Assembly (NCBI GenBank): GCA_943735955.1 | Contig: OX030956.1 | Location: 13,122,400-13,186,399 of the forward strand | From: Piscicola geometra | Taxonomy: Eukaryota; Annelida; Clitellata; Hirudinida; Piscicolidae | Direction: 5' to 3' | DNA length: 64,000 nucleotides | Part shown: positions 1 to 61,900 of the stretch, in pieces | How positions within the stretch are numbered: position 1 is the first letter of the stretch | Layout of the letters: each line of letters opens with the position of its first letter | Program-made: the position numbers and the translations under genes | Notes under the pieces: model-generated | Told to the model about the DNA's origin: nothing | Seen by the model: only the letters and a program-made list of their open reading frames with translations | The model's database searches: none

Positions 1-3
1 CAC

Positions 4-11
4 GTGCACAA
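4..11. repeat. Left 8-bp target-site duplication of the hAT element
   Basis: GTGCACAA lies immediately outside the left inverted end and is identical to 1523-1530. Confidence 0.9.
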
Positions 12-1522
12 TAGAGGTCGGACATGGACGATTTTTCATTCCCGGTCCCGTCCCGTTCCCGAAATTTGTTTTCCCGTCCCGTCCCGTTCCCGATGGCACA
101 TCAGAATTTTGATTCCCGTCCCGTCCCGTTCCCGAAATTTTTTTTCCCGTCCCGACCCGTTCCCGAAAGCTTTTTGTTTTTTTATTCATTTTCGCTGCCG
201 TTTTCACTGGTCCCAAACTTGCTAGTTCTAACATTTCTTACTATTCATTATTTGAAAGTCAGAGAATATTTCTTTTAATAAAATAAAAAAACACGATTTA
301 AATTTCAAATATTTATTGAATTGAAAGTATTGAAGTTAGTCATTGTTTTTGAGTAATTCAATCAAGTCTTTATTGCTTTTCACACATGTTAAACCGTTAA
401 GAGTTTCAACTTTCAAATGAGATGATTTTGGGTCTGAAGTTAAACGACCACATATTGAAAAATTCCGTTTACAGCGAATATAACTTGCAGATATACTAAA
501 CAAAATGTTGGCTACTTCTTGTAGTATTTTAAAATTATCATTTTATTCCAATAAAATAAAACATCTTTATAATTTTCAATTTTTTTGGGACGTTATTGTG
601 ATTATTTTTACAATTCATCCTCTTCTGAATTTTTTCTTCGTTCATTATTATTAATTCTTCAATAATGTTAGAAATATGTTTTTTGACAACATTTTTATTT
701 CTCCACAACTGCAAATATAAAATCATTCGTATAATTTGATTGTATAATAATTTTATTAAAATTTTTACGTTATAAAAACAAACATAATAGGTCTAAATAC
801 CATCAATTGTTTTTTTTCTCAACGGCACTGCAGCTTGGTCTGGCTGTACAAAATAGAATTACATTTTCTCTAATGAAAGTCTTAGTTCTCATTTTTTTTC
901 TATCCCAAACTTTTTTCCTATTATTCTTTCATACTGGGGATGCAACAGACATGCTGCCATATGAATGAGATCAATGGCATCCTTTCTTTTGTCGGAATGA
1001 CCAACTGAGCAATCATTTGGAAATTAATCATTCAAATTCAAAGTATTAATTTATAAAATTAAAATAATATAACAGACCATTTTGATTTCATCTGAAAAGT
1101 TTTCATCATCACCCATTTGTTCTAATCTCCCCAATCTTTTGACTCATCATAACAACTTCAAATGTAGTGTTGGAGATTTCGACATTGGCAATGGTGGCTT
1201 CGTTATACATTTCTATTGCATTTAATACTTATTTTAAGTACGGAGTATCGATGAAATAAAGATTTCCACACTTTTCAAAAAAAGTTTCCAAAAAAATCAT
1301 TGTTAAAGAATCCACTCCCAATATCTTTTATTCCCGTTTTTCCCGTTCCCGATTTAAAAGTTGATTCCCGTTCCCGTCTTTTCCCGTTCCCGAATTGAAT
1401 GTTGATTCCCGTTCCCGTTCCCGTCCCGAAAACCTATTCCCGGTTCCCGACTTTTCCCGTCCCGAAATTAATTTTCATTCCCGTTCCCGCGGGAGTCCCG
1501 CGGGTACCCGGTCCGACCTCTA
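12..1522. mobile_element. hAT-superfamily DNA transposon, non-autonomous or decayed
   Basis: The ends are a perfect 12-bp inverted repeat: TAGAGGTCGGAC at 12-23 and its reverse complement at 1511-1522. The element is flanked by identical 8-bp copies of GTGCACAA at 4-11 and 1523-1530, the target duplication length typical of hAT elements. Both subterminal regions (about 40-165 and 1330-1510) hold many short TTCCCG/TCCCG repeats, which in hAT elements commonly act as transposase-binding sites. The interior is AT-rich and carries a broken transposase on the minus strand (separate entry). The perfect ends and target duplication contrast with the decayed interior, so it was probably mobilised by an enzyme supplied in trans. 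It lies just upstream of the first visible UBR exon, probably inside that gene's intron. Confidence 0.9.
345..1235 (-). pseudogene. Decayed hAT transposase fragments
   Basis: Reading the minus strand recovers separated pieces of a hAT transposase. At about 345-515 the translation contains EVANILFSISAS followed by RNFSICGRLTSD and VETLNGLTCVKSN. This matches the C-terminal hAT dimerisation region (pattern SAS..ER.FS..GR...D......VE.L..LK.N). At about 890-1010 it reads KDAIDLIHMAACLLHPQYE, resembling the segment before the dimerisation domain (A..L.P.Y). A weaker piece lies near 1130-1235. Stop codons and frame changes separate the pieces, so no intact enzyme is encoded. The order and strand fit one ancestral gene reading from about 1235 towards 345. 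Confidence 0.75.
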
Positions 1523-1530
1523 GTGCACAA
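1523..1530. repeat. Right 8-bp target-site duplication of the hAT element
   Basis: GTGCACAA lies immediately outside the right inverted end and is identical to 4-11. Confidence 0.9.
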
Positions 1531-1629
1531 ACACACAATAACACTCTCATCCATCCAAAAACACAAACACAAATATTCCCCCCCCCCCCTCCCCCACCAC
1601 CCACCCTCTCTCCCCACCTTCTCCATCAG

Positions 1630-13344
<11,715 letters not shown>

Positions 13345-13637
13345 GGTTGCTGCCGCTGTGTGCTGCATCCGGTGGTGGTGCTGACAGCGTTTGGTGCTTA
13401 CGACGGGGTATGGTGAGTTTGCTTCTGCGTGTGGTTTGTTTGTAGTTGCGAGCGGCTGCTATGTGGTGAGGGCGTTTGTGGGGAATTGATTATACGGTAG
13501 ATCTTTAGGCGAGTTTAACTAATTATCGATTGAGTCGCTTGTAATGATTTCACTCTTTCTTTTGAATCTATTTAATGCGTTTGACTCCTACTTCATACTC
13601 AGCCAATCTTCACTAAAATTGTTTAAACTTGCGATTT

Positions 13638-13643
13638 AATAAA
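13638..13643 (+). terminator. Candidate polyadenylation signal of the UBR gene
   Basis: AATAAA lies about 295 nt after the UBR stop codon, in otherwise non-coding AT-rich sequence; a second AATAAA follows near 13710. No transcript evidence is available. Confidence 0.5.
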
Positions 13644-13849
13644 GAATGAAAAGTATTCGTTTTTTGAAAATGCTAAAACCACAGTTATCTATAGAGCACT
13701 TTGAAGAAGAAATAAAACAAATGAAATATCAGTTAGTGTATTTTTGGAAATTAAAACATGAATTGTGGACCAGGTGAGTGCATAGATGGAGAATCTTCAA
13801 GAAACTAACCGATTGATTACGCAGTGTTACTTTCAAGGCGTGACGTGCT

Positions 13850-13998
13850 TAACAATGTTACATGTTAACAATGTTACATGTTTAAATGTTGCATGTTAAC
13901 AATGTTGCATGTTAACAATGTTGCATGTTAACAATGTTGCATGTTAACAATGTTACATGTTAACAATGTTGCATGTTAACAATGTTACATGTTTAAAA
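13850..13998 (+). repeat. 16-bp minisatellite (ACAATGTTGCATGTTA)
   Basis: Roughly nine tandem copies with T/G and A/T variants, downstream of the UBR 3' end. Confidence 0.9.
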
Positions 13999-14725
13999 TG
14001 TTAAATGTTGCAGCTATGTTGTTCAACTGGTCCAAGTGAATGTTCCCTTGATAAAATGTAGAAGAAAATAGAATATTGCGCTAGTAAATGGAAAGAATAT
14101 AGGCTCAGATTAAGGAGACAAACGTTATTGATATTGTTGTTTTATGACTATGATATCAAAAACAAACATGGATATTCATTAAAAAACCCGCATTTAATAC
14201 AAAATATTTTTGAAACACTAAGCTTTATAGAAAAAAAATAGAAAAAAATCTTTGAAAGGCTTCAGATGGTAGAATGCAAGTACCAATTCGAATCGAATAA
14301 CATATTAGAGCTGGTGATTATGTACATGTGAGTTGGCATGCATGGTTATTCAAATGTTTTGAATACAAATAATTTGAAAATCTAAAACACTGTTTGAACT
14401 AATTCCTATTTGTAGAAATGTAACACGATATAACTCTTTGGTTTTCATAATCATCAGCATCATCATAATCATCATCATCATGATCCTCATGATCATCTTC
14501 TTATTTTCATTTATTCTCTTCTCCTATTTGCTTCATGGTGCATAAATCAGGAGATATCTGAGTGATGATGATGATGATGGGGATGGGGATGACGATGATG
14601 CTGATGATGATGGGATGATGATGATGATGATGAAACGAGTGAAAAAAAAAAGATTAGTTGAACTATTATGCTGAACATATAAACCTATAATGCTAACCCA
14701 TAAAACAACCAAACCAACCATCCAC

Positions 14726-15418
14726 CAGTGTTATTTTCGTTTCATAAAATAATTATAGTTTTTATTTCAGTTTCGTTTTGGAATTAATTATAGTTTTTAT
14801 TTCAGTTTCGTTTTGGAATTAATTATAGTTTTTATTTTCGTTTTCGTTTTGAAAATAATTATAGTTTTTATTTTCATTTTAGTTTTACAAATATATTAAT
14901 TTACAACTTTAAACACTATTTTTTTTATATCTAAAAAAATTAATTGATCATAAAATGAAACGGTAAAAGTGAACAATATATTAACAACAAATTAGTTTAA
15001 AAAAACTAACAGTCAATTGAAATATTAAAAGAATTTATTAAGTAAATTATTGAGAAATAACAATTTTGAAATATAGCAAACAATTTACTATTAAAATAAG
15101 TGATAATTTAATTAACAAGGCGAAGTGGTAATAAAATAACGTTTTATAAATGGCGCTACTTTCATAAAGCCCAAAGATAATGTTTATAATTAAGACATAT
15201 ATTTTTTATATAAGTTAATCATATGCATATTATGGCATATCATAAAAATGTATTTAATTTTAGTTTTGAAAATAATTATAGTTTTTATTTTCGTTATCGT
15301 TTTGGAAATAAATTTAGTTTTTATTTTCGTTTTGGAAATAAATTTAGTTTTTATTTTCGTTTTCGTGGAACGATTATTCAGAATTGTCGTTTTCGTTTTC
15401 GTTACGAAAATAACACTG
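14726..15418. mobile_element. hAT-like miniature inverted-repeat element (MITE), 693 bp
   Basis: The ends match as inverted repeats: CAGTGTTATTTTCGT at 14726-14740 and its reverse complement at 15404-15418. An identical 8-bp flank CCATCCAC is at 14718-14725 and 15419-15426. The 8-bp duplication and CAGTG ends suggest the hAT superfamily, but the sequence is unrelated to the element at 12-1522. Both arms hold head-to-tail copies of a roughly 30-35 bp motif built on AATTATAGTTTTTATTTTCG (about 14745-14885 and 15265-15400). There is no coding capacity. It lies between the last OXCT1 exon found and the UBR 3' end. Confidence 0.88.
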
Positions 15419-15534
15419 CCATCCACCTACCCATCTAATCATCTACCCATACATCCAACCACTCACTGACCCTCCTACACAACTACGCCTCTACCCACAC
15501 ACCCACCAATCATGTGCTCACCCATCCCCCACCC

Positions 15535-22836
<7,302 letters not shown>

Positions 22837-25800
22837 CTGGAATGGGAGTGGGGGATATGAAAAAAGGTTTGAAAGAGCAAGAATTGAAGTACACGACAAA
22901 CAGATGAATTGAATGCAAATAAAAATTAAAGAATGATTTATAATTGATTTATTATCAATATAAATCATTTATATTCTTTTACTTATTAATTAGCTATTTA
23001 CTTTTCATCAAATTGGATTTTTAGAAATTCTAAACAATTTCTTTTAGATGCCTTAAGATTTAAACCGAAACTCTGTTAAATTAAATATGTGTCCAATTTA
23101 CAATTTAAAAACTAATGTTATTTTTATTATGAATTTTCAAGCAAAATTATTTGTATTAAAACAATATATATTATATTAATTAAGATTTAAATCTTAAAAA
23201 GACTGTAAATTAATTTTTAAAATGTTCTTTTAGTTAAGACATGTTATGTTATGTCACATAACTTATAGCTGGGGGTAATAATTTTATTTTAACACTATAA
23301 AAATGTTTAAAAATTGAAAAAAATATTTTTTTTTAATTCACTTTGAAGAGGCCTTGACATGACGCATGAGTCAAATTCCTGATCCTGAAAATGGAAAGAA
23401 CGGAGGGAGAGGCCCTGAAAATAGGCATGTTTGCTAATTATAGAAGCACTGACTGACTCAATGTGAACTTAAATACAGTTTTTGAAACGCTATCTTTGTG
23501 TGAATTTTGTTATACAAAAAATTATTATTATATAAAAATTTATTGAAAAAATAATATTTATAACCATAAACTTTTAAAGAAAAAAAAAGTAATAAGTGAG
23601 TTTGATAAAACGAGCAAGCGGGAAAATAACTCACAAAAGGCATATTTCATGATGAAAATATTTTTGATTTTCATATTCAACTTTGTAAAATAAAATACAA
23701 ATTGCATTGGTTTTTTGTTTAGACTCCACAAGATGACATTTTAGTCACTTGGTCGCTAGGCAAAAGACTTGGTGAATTTGTATCTTTATTAGCGAAAATA
23801 TATATGTTTTTCAAGTTGAAATATTTTCAATAATTTAACCGATTCATCTAAATCAATATTTCGAAAAAAGCAGTAGTCTTTTTCAGCTTTTCAGAGTCCA
23901 CGTTTCACATCCACCAATGGCAATCGGAACGACGAGTGAGTTTAACAATCTCATTTTGGGGAGCTCGTTGCTTTTCTTGTTTGAAATTTTTTTTCTTCAA
24001 ATTCACTCATTGAGCTCAAGGCTTTGGCTGTTCTCACCCTGATTTATTTCGCACTGTCACAAGCTGAGGTCAGGGTCGATCAGAAATATTTGAATCTGTC
24101 TGTGTGTTTCTCTTCTTATGAGCAGCATTCCGTCTCCACTCTCTCGACTGTTGTCAGTTTTTGATCTCATTAGCATCCATTCTGTTTGATGTCGCTTATT
24201 TCTTTTAACAATGTAAACCTAAAAAATATTTAATACAAATATATACCAAATTTTAAGACGACTTAAAAAACTAGAAAATTTAAATTTAAAATGTGGTCAT
24301 TTGAAATTCAAGCATTCAGTTGAGTCAGACAATCAATCAGTTTATTGTGACAGTATCTGAATACGATTTCAGAAATACAAATATACTTCGAGTGAACGGA
24401 TGGTTAACTGTATAATTATAATGTTAACCATAACTGTGCTGGAAAACAAAGGATGTTTGTATAGCATGACTGCATCATCGACCCATCTCTGCTTCTGAAG
24501 TTGATTAACTTGTGAGCTGATTGTCTCTTACTCAAATCTGATTTTTTCGCATTAAATAAATGAAGCCTTTTTTTAGAAAATGATTTTTGTGTTATATTAT
24601 TAAATAATGACGAGGCATGAGAGAAGAGTTCCAAAAAAAATTATAAAAGTAGAGACGACGATTTATGAAATGGCGTACAAATGAGATTAAGCCTTCGAAC
24701 CTGGATCGTGGGCGCATTCATTATTTCTAATCACACCTTTCAAGCAAATATTGTTATCTGCACATACTAAGGACATACTAGCCATTTGATTGTTTATCCT
24801 TTACATTATTATTAATTGTCTTTATGCTCTTTTTCTCGAAAACATATGGCATTTTTAATTGTTTTGTGCATTAAAAATGTATGTATGCAAACATAAAAAA
24901 GTCGATAAAACAATTTTTACATACACGGGATTTGGTCGTTTACCTGTAAAAGAATAAAATGGAGAAATAAATTTTGTAAAAAACTTAGAAACGAGATAAA
25001 TGTTGCATTTAAAAGTTTGACAGAAGTAAAAAAATCGATAAAATTATTTTTAAGTACACAATAGTATATAAAATATATGATGTAAGATATTGTATATTTC
25101 AGGAAACTCAAACAATGTCCACATCTAATACTTTTCAAAAGTAGAGAAAACTAGGGCTCAAAAGTAGTTTGTAAGGAATATAAAATGCAAAAAAGAAACT
25201 GTATCACTAATAAAAATAAGAGAAAAGCAGAATCGATAAATAATCTTGCAGAAAATAATAAATTCAGAGAATATCCATGGCAAGGCAGAAGGAAATTATG
25301 AAATTTGCAATTCTTATCGCTGGTCCAAATTACACTCATATGCATTTTTATAAGATTACCCGCTCTCTTCACTACGCTTTGTCCATTCCATCTTTGCTTT
25401 CTTTATCCTCGACACTTCCATCACCGCTGATTTTTATGTCTTTATTTATTTTTCACGTTTTTAAATTAATTTTTTTACGAGTAGTTGTTGTTTTTCCCAT
25501 TTTTTTTCGAAACTGTGTTGATCAATCTATGGTTCTTTCCACCAATGTTTTCATGAAGTATTTTGATAAATCTGGAAAGCGTCAGTTTACAATCCAATTT
25601 ACAAACATATTTACATTGGCTTTAGACATAAAAGTGCGTATTAAAGAAAAGTTTTACTAGGGATACCAATGGTATATTTAATGCTTGCTTGCATACTCTC
25701 CTCTTCCTCTTCTTTTCTATGCGTATTTTCTATTTTTCTAGTCTTATTGTTTTGATTACCATTTTAAGTATCGGAATTAAAGCATTTTTATTTTATATCT

Positions 25801-28800
25801 AATAATTTTTTTTATTATGAATACTATTATTATGGATGCAATAAAGTGTAAAAAAGAATAAAAAAGCAAAAAGAATTAAGAGAATAAACCAATACAATTT
25901 CTATATTAAAATTCCGATTTTTACAAATGCTTTTAGATGGGATTAAATATTTTAAATAGGATTAAAAATCGGAAGTACTTAAAAAAGATTATAAATCATA
26001 GAAATTATAAATGTTTAAAATATTAATTTTTATCAACGAGCCAATTTTAAAATATTTTATAAATATTATTAAAAATACTTTTCTCTGTAATGAAGAGAAA
26101 GCAAACGTCTTGAATGGAGATTATCAAAGGCGCTGTTTTCAATTTTCTGCAGACTTAACTTTCAAATTTACGACTCAGAACAAGTCAACATTTTCATTAA
26201 GTATGATTTACGAAGAGAAAAAGACAACTTTTTTTCTTGTAAAGCTTCAAAAATGAAAAAAAATGGAATGCTAGAAGAGTTTTTTTGGAGCCATTTGCTC
26301 TTTTGATGATCAAAGGCCGTGCCTCAAGAGCCTTCAGAAGTCTGTCGTTTTGTGACGAAATGCTATTTTTGTCGATATTCGGTAATCAGATAATTGATTT
26401 GAAGAGAAAAATGTCATTTGGAAAATTTTTATTTAAAAATGCGAGTATGAAAAGCAACACAGAAGCAGATATGAGTAACAAAGCATGAGGATGATTTATG
26501 AGTAAAAGTAAACTCCACGTAAAAAAAAATTATATTTTATAAATGTTCTATTATTTATGATATTCCATGAATAGATTTATAAATATGAAAAATCTTAAGC
26601 GCTTTCAAAAGAGTCATTTACATTGGAAGTCAATAAATACGCCGAGCAAAAGATAAAAAAGAAGGAACACAAAAGGAGGTCAGGCTGCGGCAAAAGTTGA
26701 TTAGGATGATGAAGTGGCAGAGGAAGCTTGCATCATTGTGTCGTTATCCTCCCTCGACATAAGGACCAGCAGCCATCACTGTTTACCATCTGTAATAGTC
26801 TTTTAACGATAATAAAATTAAATATTCATTTATTTTAATAAATTATTTTTTTCGTGTATTTAAATCAGTGACTGCAGTTGATACTTCTCATAGCATCAGA
26901 CAAGGAATGCCAAAAGAAGAACACCCAGACTTGATCTTCATCACTGGAACCTCTCTTCTCACTCATGCACGCGTAAATAACTTTATTACAGAGATATATG
27001 CGGCGTGTGTATCACAAATCCGCAATTGGCTTTTACTTTAATAAAATAGATTCAGAAAGTAACGAGGAGAATCCATGAATAACAATGGCGCTGGCAACAA
27101 TGCCGATATTCCGGAAGAAATGAAAACATTAACTTTTAGAATGGAAAAAGGAAACATCAGATGGTAGGCACTGTTCTACTTTAAATGGAAACAATTTTTT
27201 TCGGAAAATGTTGAAAATAAATGTTTGGCAGTAGATGATAAAACGTGTTTGTGCAGTTGTGTTAAGAATTTAGAAGCAAGGATAGTGCTGCAGACGAAGT
27301 AGAATTTAAACCTGAAAACGACTCAAGCAAATTACTGGTGCTTGCTGTGAAATTATTAGATCACAATCAGTATAGCACTTTGCAAGGCGTCCTTTTATGC
27401 AAAGCAAGTTTTATGGCAAAAACGTTTCCGAGAGTAACCAAACTGGCATTTAGAAGTAGAGGTGTTTATGTTGGGAAGACAATGTATGGTTCAATGTATG
27501 GAGTGATCTGACAACCTCACTGGCGTAGTTATACAGTGAAGTCTGTACGATAGACATCATTTGACCTAAGGCAGTCTCCCATCAGTCAGTTTCTTCGTCT
27601 CACAATCTCATCTTTCCAGCTTTTTTATCATTTTGCCGCCGAATCAATAAACTTTTCTGCGAGGCGCCTTTCTGGCTTCTTACACACTGTACACATTTTG
27701 CTTGAGTATCGTGATAAGTCTTCAATTTCTTCGAGAACTTAATTGTTGAGAAGTGGTGTAGTGGAATGAAAGAAAGAGTCTGACACCCATTTATTGACGG
27801 TGAATCTCAATCAAACATCTACCAATAGGTGTGTAATGTTAGTAGTCTTCAACTGAAGTGAAATGAACGTTTAAAGCATTTGAATTATCAAAACTATCGT
27901 TTCACAGATTCGTTTATGAATAAATAAAATCTAAATAATTCACTGGTGGAAAAATAAATACCGAAATACAAAGAAATTGTTAAATGCAAAATGGCAGAGT
28001 ACTCTGTAACTAAAGATGACTTGTCCGATCGTTAAATAAACACAAGTCGCGAAATTGATCTATCAGACAACCAAGCGAAGGAACATTGTACATGATATTC
28101 TTCACGGCATATGCATGAAGTGTTCGATGAATGCTTGGTCGGAGAGTGTTTCCAAGTTGTGAAGTAAGTCCTCGTAAACCCAATAAAACGATATTTATTG
28201 GAGCCTATGTGAGCTTCCATGCGAAATGAAAGATTTCAATTCTATAAGCTATTCATCACCCCTTCTCCTCCTTTTCATACGCTCTCTGGCGCTATGTACA
28301 CACGAAGACATAAATACAGCATCATTCAGACCCCTAAAGTTCAGGCATTAGTAATCGATATCACAAAAACCAATGACTTTTTCGTTGAATTTTGGAGATA
28401 TATTTGTACAGAATGTAATACATTTACATTGTAATATCCATTTTTATAGAATGTTGTTTCCAGTAATTTCATAATCTCAAGCGGTCTCAGCAGTGGAATG
28501 GTTCTGTTACAAAAGCAATCTCACAAGTGGCCTCAAAGTGAAGATTAAGTACGCATGTGTCAAATAAGTCTTTGTAAGTCATGAAAAAAAATGAAATAAA
28601 ACACAATAAGTGGTTCTGAAGCGTGAATTGTAATCTAAAGAGCTATATAAATGTTAATGCTGTCAAACGATTCGCACCAATTTGAGTGCAACGATGCCCA
28701 AAGCTTCCCTAACGCCTATCTCGCATCTTATACAAGAGTAAATGCAATATGTCTTGGGCAGCCCTTGCATGCATTAGAGCCTTTTTGAATTCTTTTTCAG

Positions 28801-29346
28801 ATACTGCCAAAACGTATGATATTTTTATTCTGATGTTGCGGAAATGTACATAATTAGCATGCATACAAAATTTTTGCATTAAAAATGTAATGGCTTTTTA
28901 TTTTGGTTATTATAAGTAAATATTGAATATATTATAATATAATATGTTGAATATATTATAATATATTATATTGAATAAATTAAAAACTTTATTGCTAAAG
29001 CTCCGAACGTATGTTTCACGCCAACTTTTAGTGGTGCATTCACGCATCTGTGAGCTTGCCACCTCATCCAACCAGCTTATGAATGACAAGAGTACACTTT
29101 CAGAGGTCACATCCTAATTGAAAAACCATTGACAACCAATAAGATTATTATCATCATTAAAACAATGCCATGTAATTAGATTGATGCAATGGGTAGCTTA
29201 ATACCGAATCGTCTTCTGTTTTCCCATCGTTATCACCTTCTTTATCACTTACATCATGGAAATGATCTGTAATGCATTGCAAATTTCTTCAAGACAAGTG
29301 ACGACTTGGTTGCAACGACGGCCAATCTTTCAGAATATTGCTTCCA
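22837..29346. other. AT-rich region with no recognised gene
   Basis: This 6.5-kb stretch contains the unseen first exon(s) and promoter of OXCT1 (minus strand) and the 3' flank of the protocadherin terminal exon. Open frames here are short, AT-biased and lack recognisable domains. The only coding-like patch is near 27074-27512 (separate entry). Downstream of the protocadherin stop, on its strand, an AATAAA lies near 28990. Confidence 0.6.
27074..27512 (+). pseudogene. Possible decayed coding patch, family unknown
   Basis: Base composition is less AT-biased than the surroundings. Three plus-strand frames are open in succession: about 33 codons from ATG 27075 (MNNNGAGNNADIPEEMKT...) to a stop near 27165, then a segment with CLAVDDKTCLCSCVKNLEA near 27220-27300. 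Last is about 80 codons without an initiator, ending at a TGA near 27509 (DSSKLLVLAVKLLDHNQY). Frame changes and stops between them suggest a degenerate gene or transposon remnant, but I do not recognise the family and chance cannot be excluded. Confidence 0.25.
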
Positions 29347-58972
<29,626 letters not shown>

Positions 58973-61900
58973 TTGATGTATTTATTGTAGCTTCCCGAAA
59001 GTTTTTGTTCTAGTTTTAAGTTTTTTAATTTTAATTTTTAATTTTTTTAATTTTTAATATCGTCAAAGTAATCCAATTTTTCTGCGTTTGAAAAGCACTG
59101 CTAGCAATGCCAATATTTGGAGTAGATGTTCTAGTTCTCTAAAACATATTTTCCATAGCAGTATCACCATCTGAAAGTATTCAAGTTTGCTTTGAAATAT
59201 TTTTAGAATAAATTCTGCATAATGTTGACCATAGAAAGAGGATAATGACGGAAGCTGATCAGAAGCAAGAGAGATCGCAAATAAAAGAAGCAGTGAGGCT
59301 TGCGCGAACTAGGAGTCTCACATTTCACAAGTTCTCAAGAATTTCATTCTCAAAATAATTTTATATTAAAAAGATATTTATAATATTTGAGAGTAATATT
59401 TGAAATTATTTTGATTATATTTGGTTTGTTATAATATTTGAGTTTTTTCATGTTTTCCGACGCATTTTCATCGGAAATACCTTTCTGTTTTATTTCATGG
59501 GTATTTGTCTCGGCGTGATCTCTTTTGTAGAATAGATTAACTCATAAAACATTCCACATTTACGTTTTGATATTACAGTTTTTTCGCTTTTTGAAAACCT
59601 AGATTTATTCCATGCATTCCTAGTTAAGTTCACCTGCAAAACATCTTAGCCTTTCATTCATTCTTCACAAAATTAAAACTTTAAAGGAAGCCCAAGAAAA
59701 TAAGTGTAATTAAATTCCAGGTGGTGGTTGTCATGGTAGATGGAGATTGCCATAGGAAAGAGGGTGGTCAGCATGGCAATGTTTGTTGTCAGGGTAATAG
59801 TTGCTGTCAGGGAGATGACAGTTGTCAAAGAATTTTAGGTTAGCGGTCATAACACGTGAAAAACATACATTTGAAAAAGAGTGATGAAATACATTGTATT
59901 TTAGTATTTTAGTTTTAAATGTGCATTACACGTATAATATAAAATTTAAAAATAAATAATTTTCTTAATTAAAAGAATTTTTGAAAAAAGAAAGACTTCG
60001 TTTTTTAATTAATATTTTAATCAATTTTTGTTGTTTCGTGAATAAGAAGAATTAAATTGATGTTTAAAAACGTGGTTTCAGGATTCTGTGTCTGGGCTAC
60101 CTTACTTCTTTATTATTTACACTAAAACAAAAGCTTTCAATTATTTATAGGCGACTATTTTCATTTTCGATATTTGAGTTGCATCAGAAATAAATGGACT
60201 GCGCATATTACGAATAGAAATTTAAAAATTGAAGTTTTGTTAGTGACTTTTCGAATTATTATTTTATTTAGCTTATTCAAAACTTTTATCAAGTTTTAAA
60301 CTTGAATAAAAAATTTATACATTGTTTCATCAAAAAGGAAAAAAAATTCATAACAAATATTCAATTAACAATTTAATATTTAGTGATAAAGAAATATTTG
60401 AATTTTGAAGCTAGCGTGTGGGTTTGGTACATGAAAAAAATTAAATTTCTTATGAAATTTATTCATTCGAAATTAATGAAGCCCGTTAGACTGAAATACT
60501 TCACTTGTCGTTAGAGCGTATGAGCATGTGCTCAATCATTTTAAAGTGCCAATTATTAACAACATTAAAAAAAGTTTCAACTAACCATCACACCACAACA
60601 ATACTGAAAACACCAAAAAGCATCTTTTCAAAAAAATATCGACAAATAATTCCATCTACACCGCCATTCTGAACAATGCCTTTTTCAATTTTTGACTCGT
60701 GTGAATCAATTATTCATTGCCGTTCGTTTTAGATAAATTAAGAGACGCATAAATAACAAATGCTGTTATTATAAACTCTCCAAACAGTCGTTTTCACATT
60801 TATGTTCGAGCATTTTCCATGGACTCGTTGGCAAACAGTTTGTCACATTGTCACATACTACGCTGATGTTCTCTGAAAAAGCGTGAATGGTTGAGATTTT
60901 AAAAAGAACATCATGCTAACGAGAGGGCTGCTTGGGAGGGAGGAGAAAGTTTTAGAGATCATTTGGCCTCTCTTGATCTTGAAGATAAGAAAAACAGATT
61001 AATTTGAGATGAAGAGTTTTAAAATATTTAAAATAAAAAAATGAGTTATTAAAAACACTTGGCATATAAGATCGAAAAAATCTTTAAACCATTTAAAAAA
61101 AGTTTTTCTCGATAAAAATATACGAATGATGAAGCAGAGCTGTGATGATAGTGGAAAATGCTGAAGAAGTCACAAAGTTAAAACTGAATTTTTGTGTGAC
61201 GAGACAACAGCCTCTTTATCCTCATCTCTCTTGCTTGGAGTGTAACCCGTTGTTTACTCACCGTTCTGAAGTTTGTTTTTGAAATTAAACAAAAAAGTAG
61301 TTTTCAAAAATTTAGTAAATTTGTTCTGACATTTTCAATTATAAAAGTGATTAAATGTTTCAAGTTTTTTCCACAATTTATTTTTCATTTAAGTTTGCAA
61401 AAAATCTAAATTAATTGCGTTTTTAATTCGAAACGTTCATATTGAGCATTCCAGTATCTCATTTTTATATATTTTTCGTTTTTCATCGGTTGAAAAACCT
61501 TCATGAAAATAATATTTTTTAAATCCGAAAAAATAATTTTGGGTTTTTGAAAACTGATTTATATCAAAGCAAAGTATACAAAATAATTACTATTTTAGTT
61601 CGTTAAAAATTTTAATTGCGCATTCAATAAAAAGTTATAATTGTTCGATGGATTATCTAAAACCTTCAAAACCATTGAATTATATTATCAAAAACTGAAA
61701 TTTCATCAGCCTTCAACTTCTTTTGTAGAAACCTACTAAAACATATCACAATGTTTTATAAGAAAATAATATTCAATGAATATAAAAACTGTATATTTTA
61801 TTAAAAAGATGGAAATCTTTTGATTAAAAACTTTAATTCGATGAAATTAAACACGGGGGATTTATTTTTTATTTGCATTTCAGTTTGGGTCCTCAAAACT

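Larger units (their letters stand above)
13345..14725. other. Convergent intergenic region between UBR and OXCT1 (3' UTRs plus repeats)
   Basis: Both neighbouring genes read towards this stretch. It holds the likely UBR 3' UTR, a 16-bp minisatellite (13850-13998) and GAT/ATC repeats (14455-14635). No further coding exon was recognised. A missing short last exon of the CoA-transferase could be here. Confidence 0.6.

Noticed and set aside
23920..23945. Possible tiny first exon (ATGGCAATCGGAACGACG followed by a GTGAGT donor)
   Set aside because: It is on the plus strand with no downstream plus-strand gene to join; six codons carry no evidence.
24690..24720. tRNA T-arm-like GGTTCGAA on the minus strand
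   Set aside because: No matching acceptor stem, D arm or anticodon arm could be laid out around it.
25277..25660. 127-codon open frame on the plus strand
   Set aside because: AT-biased hydrophobic translation with no recognisable domain and no splice or homology support.
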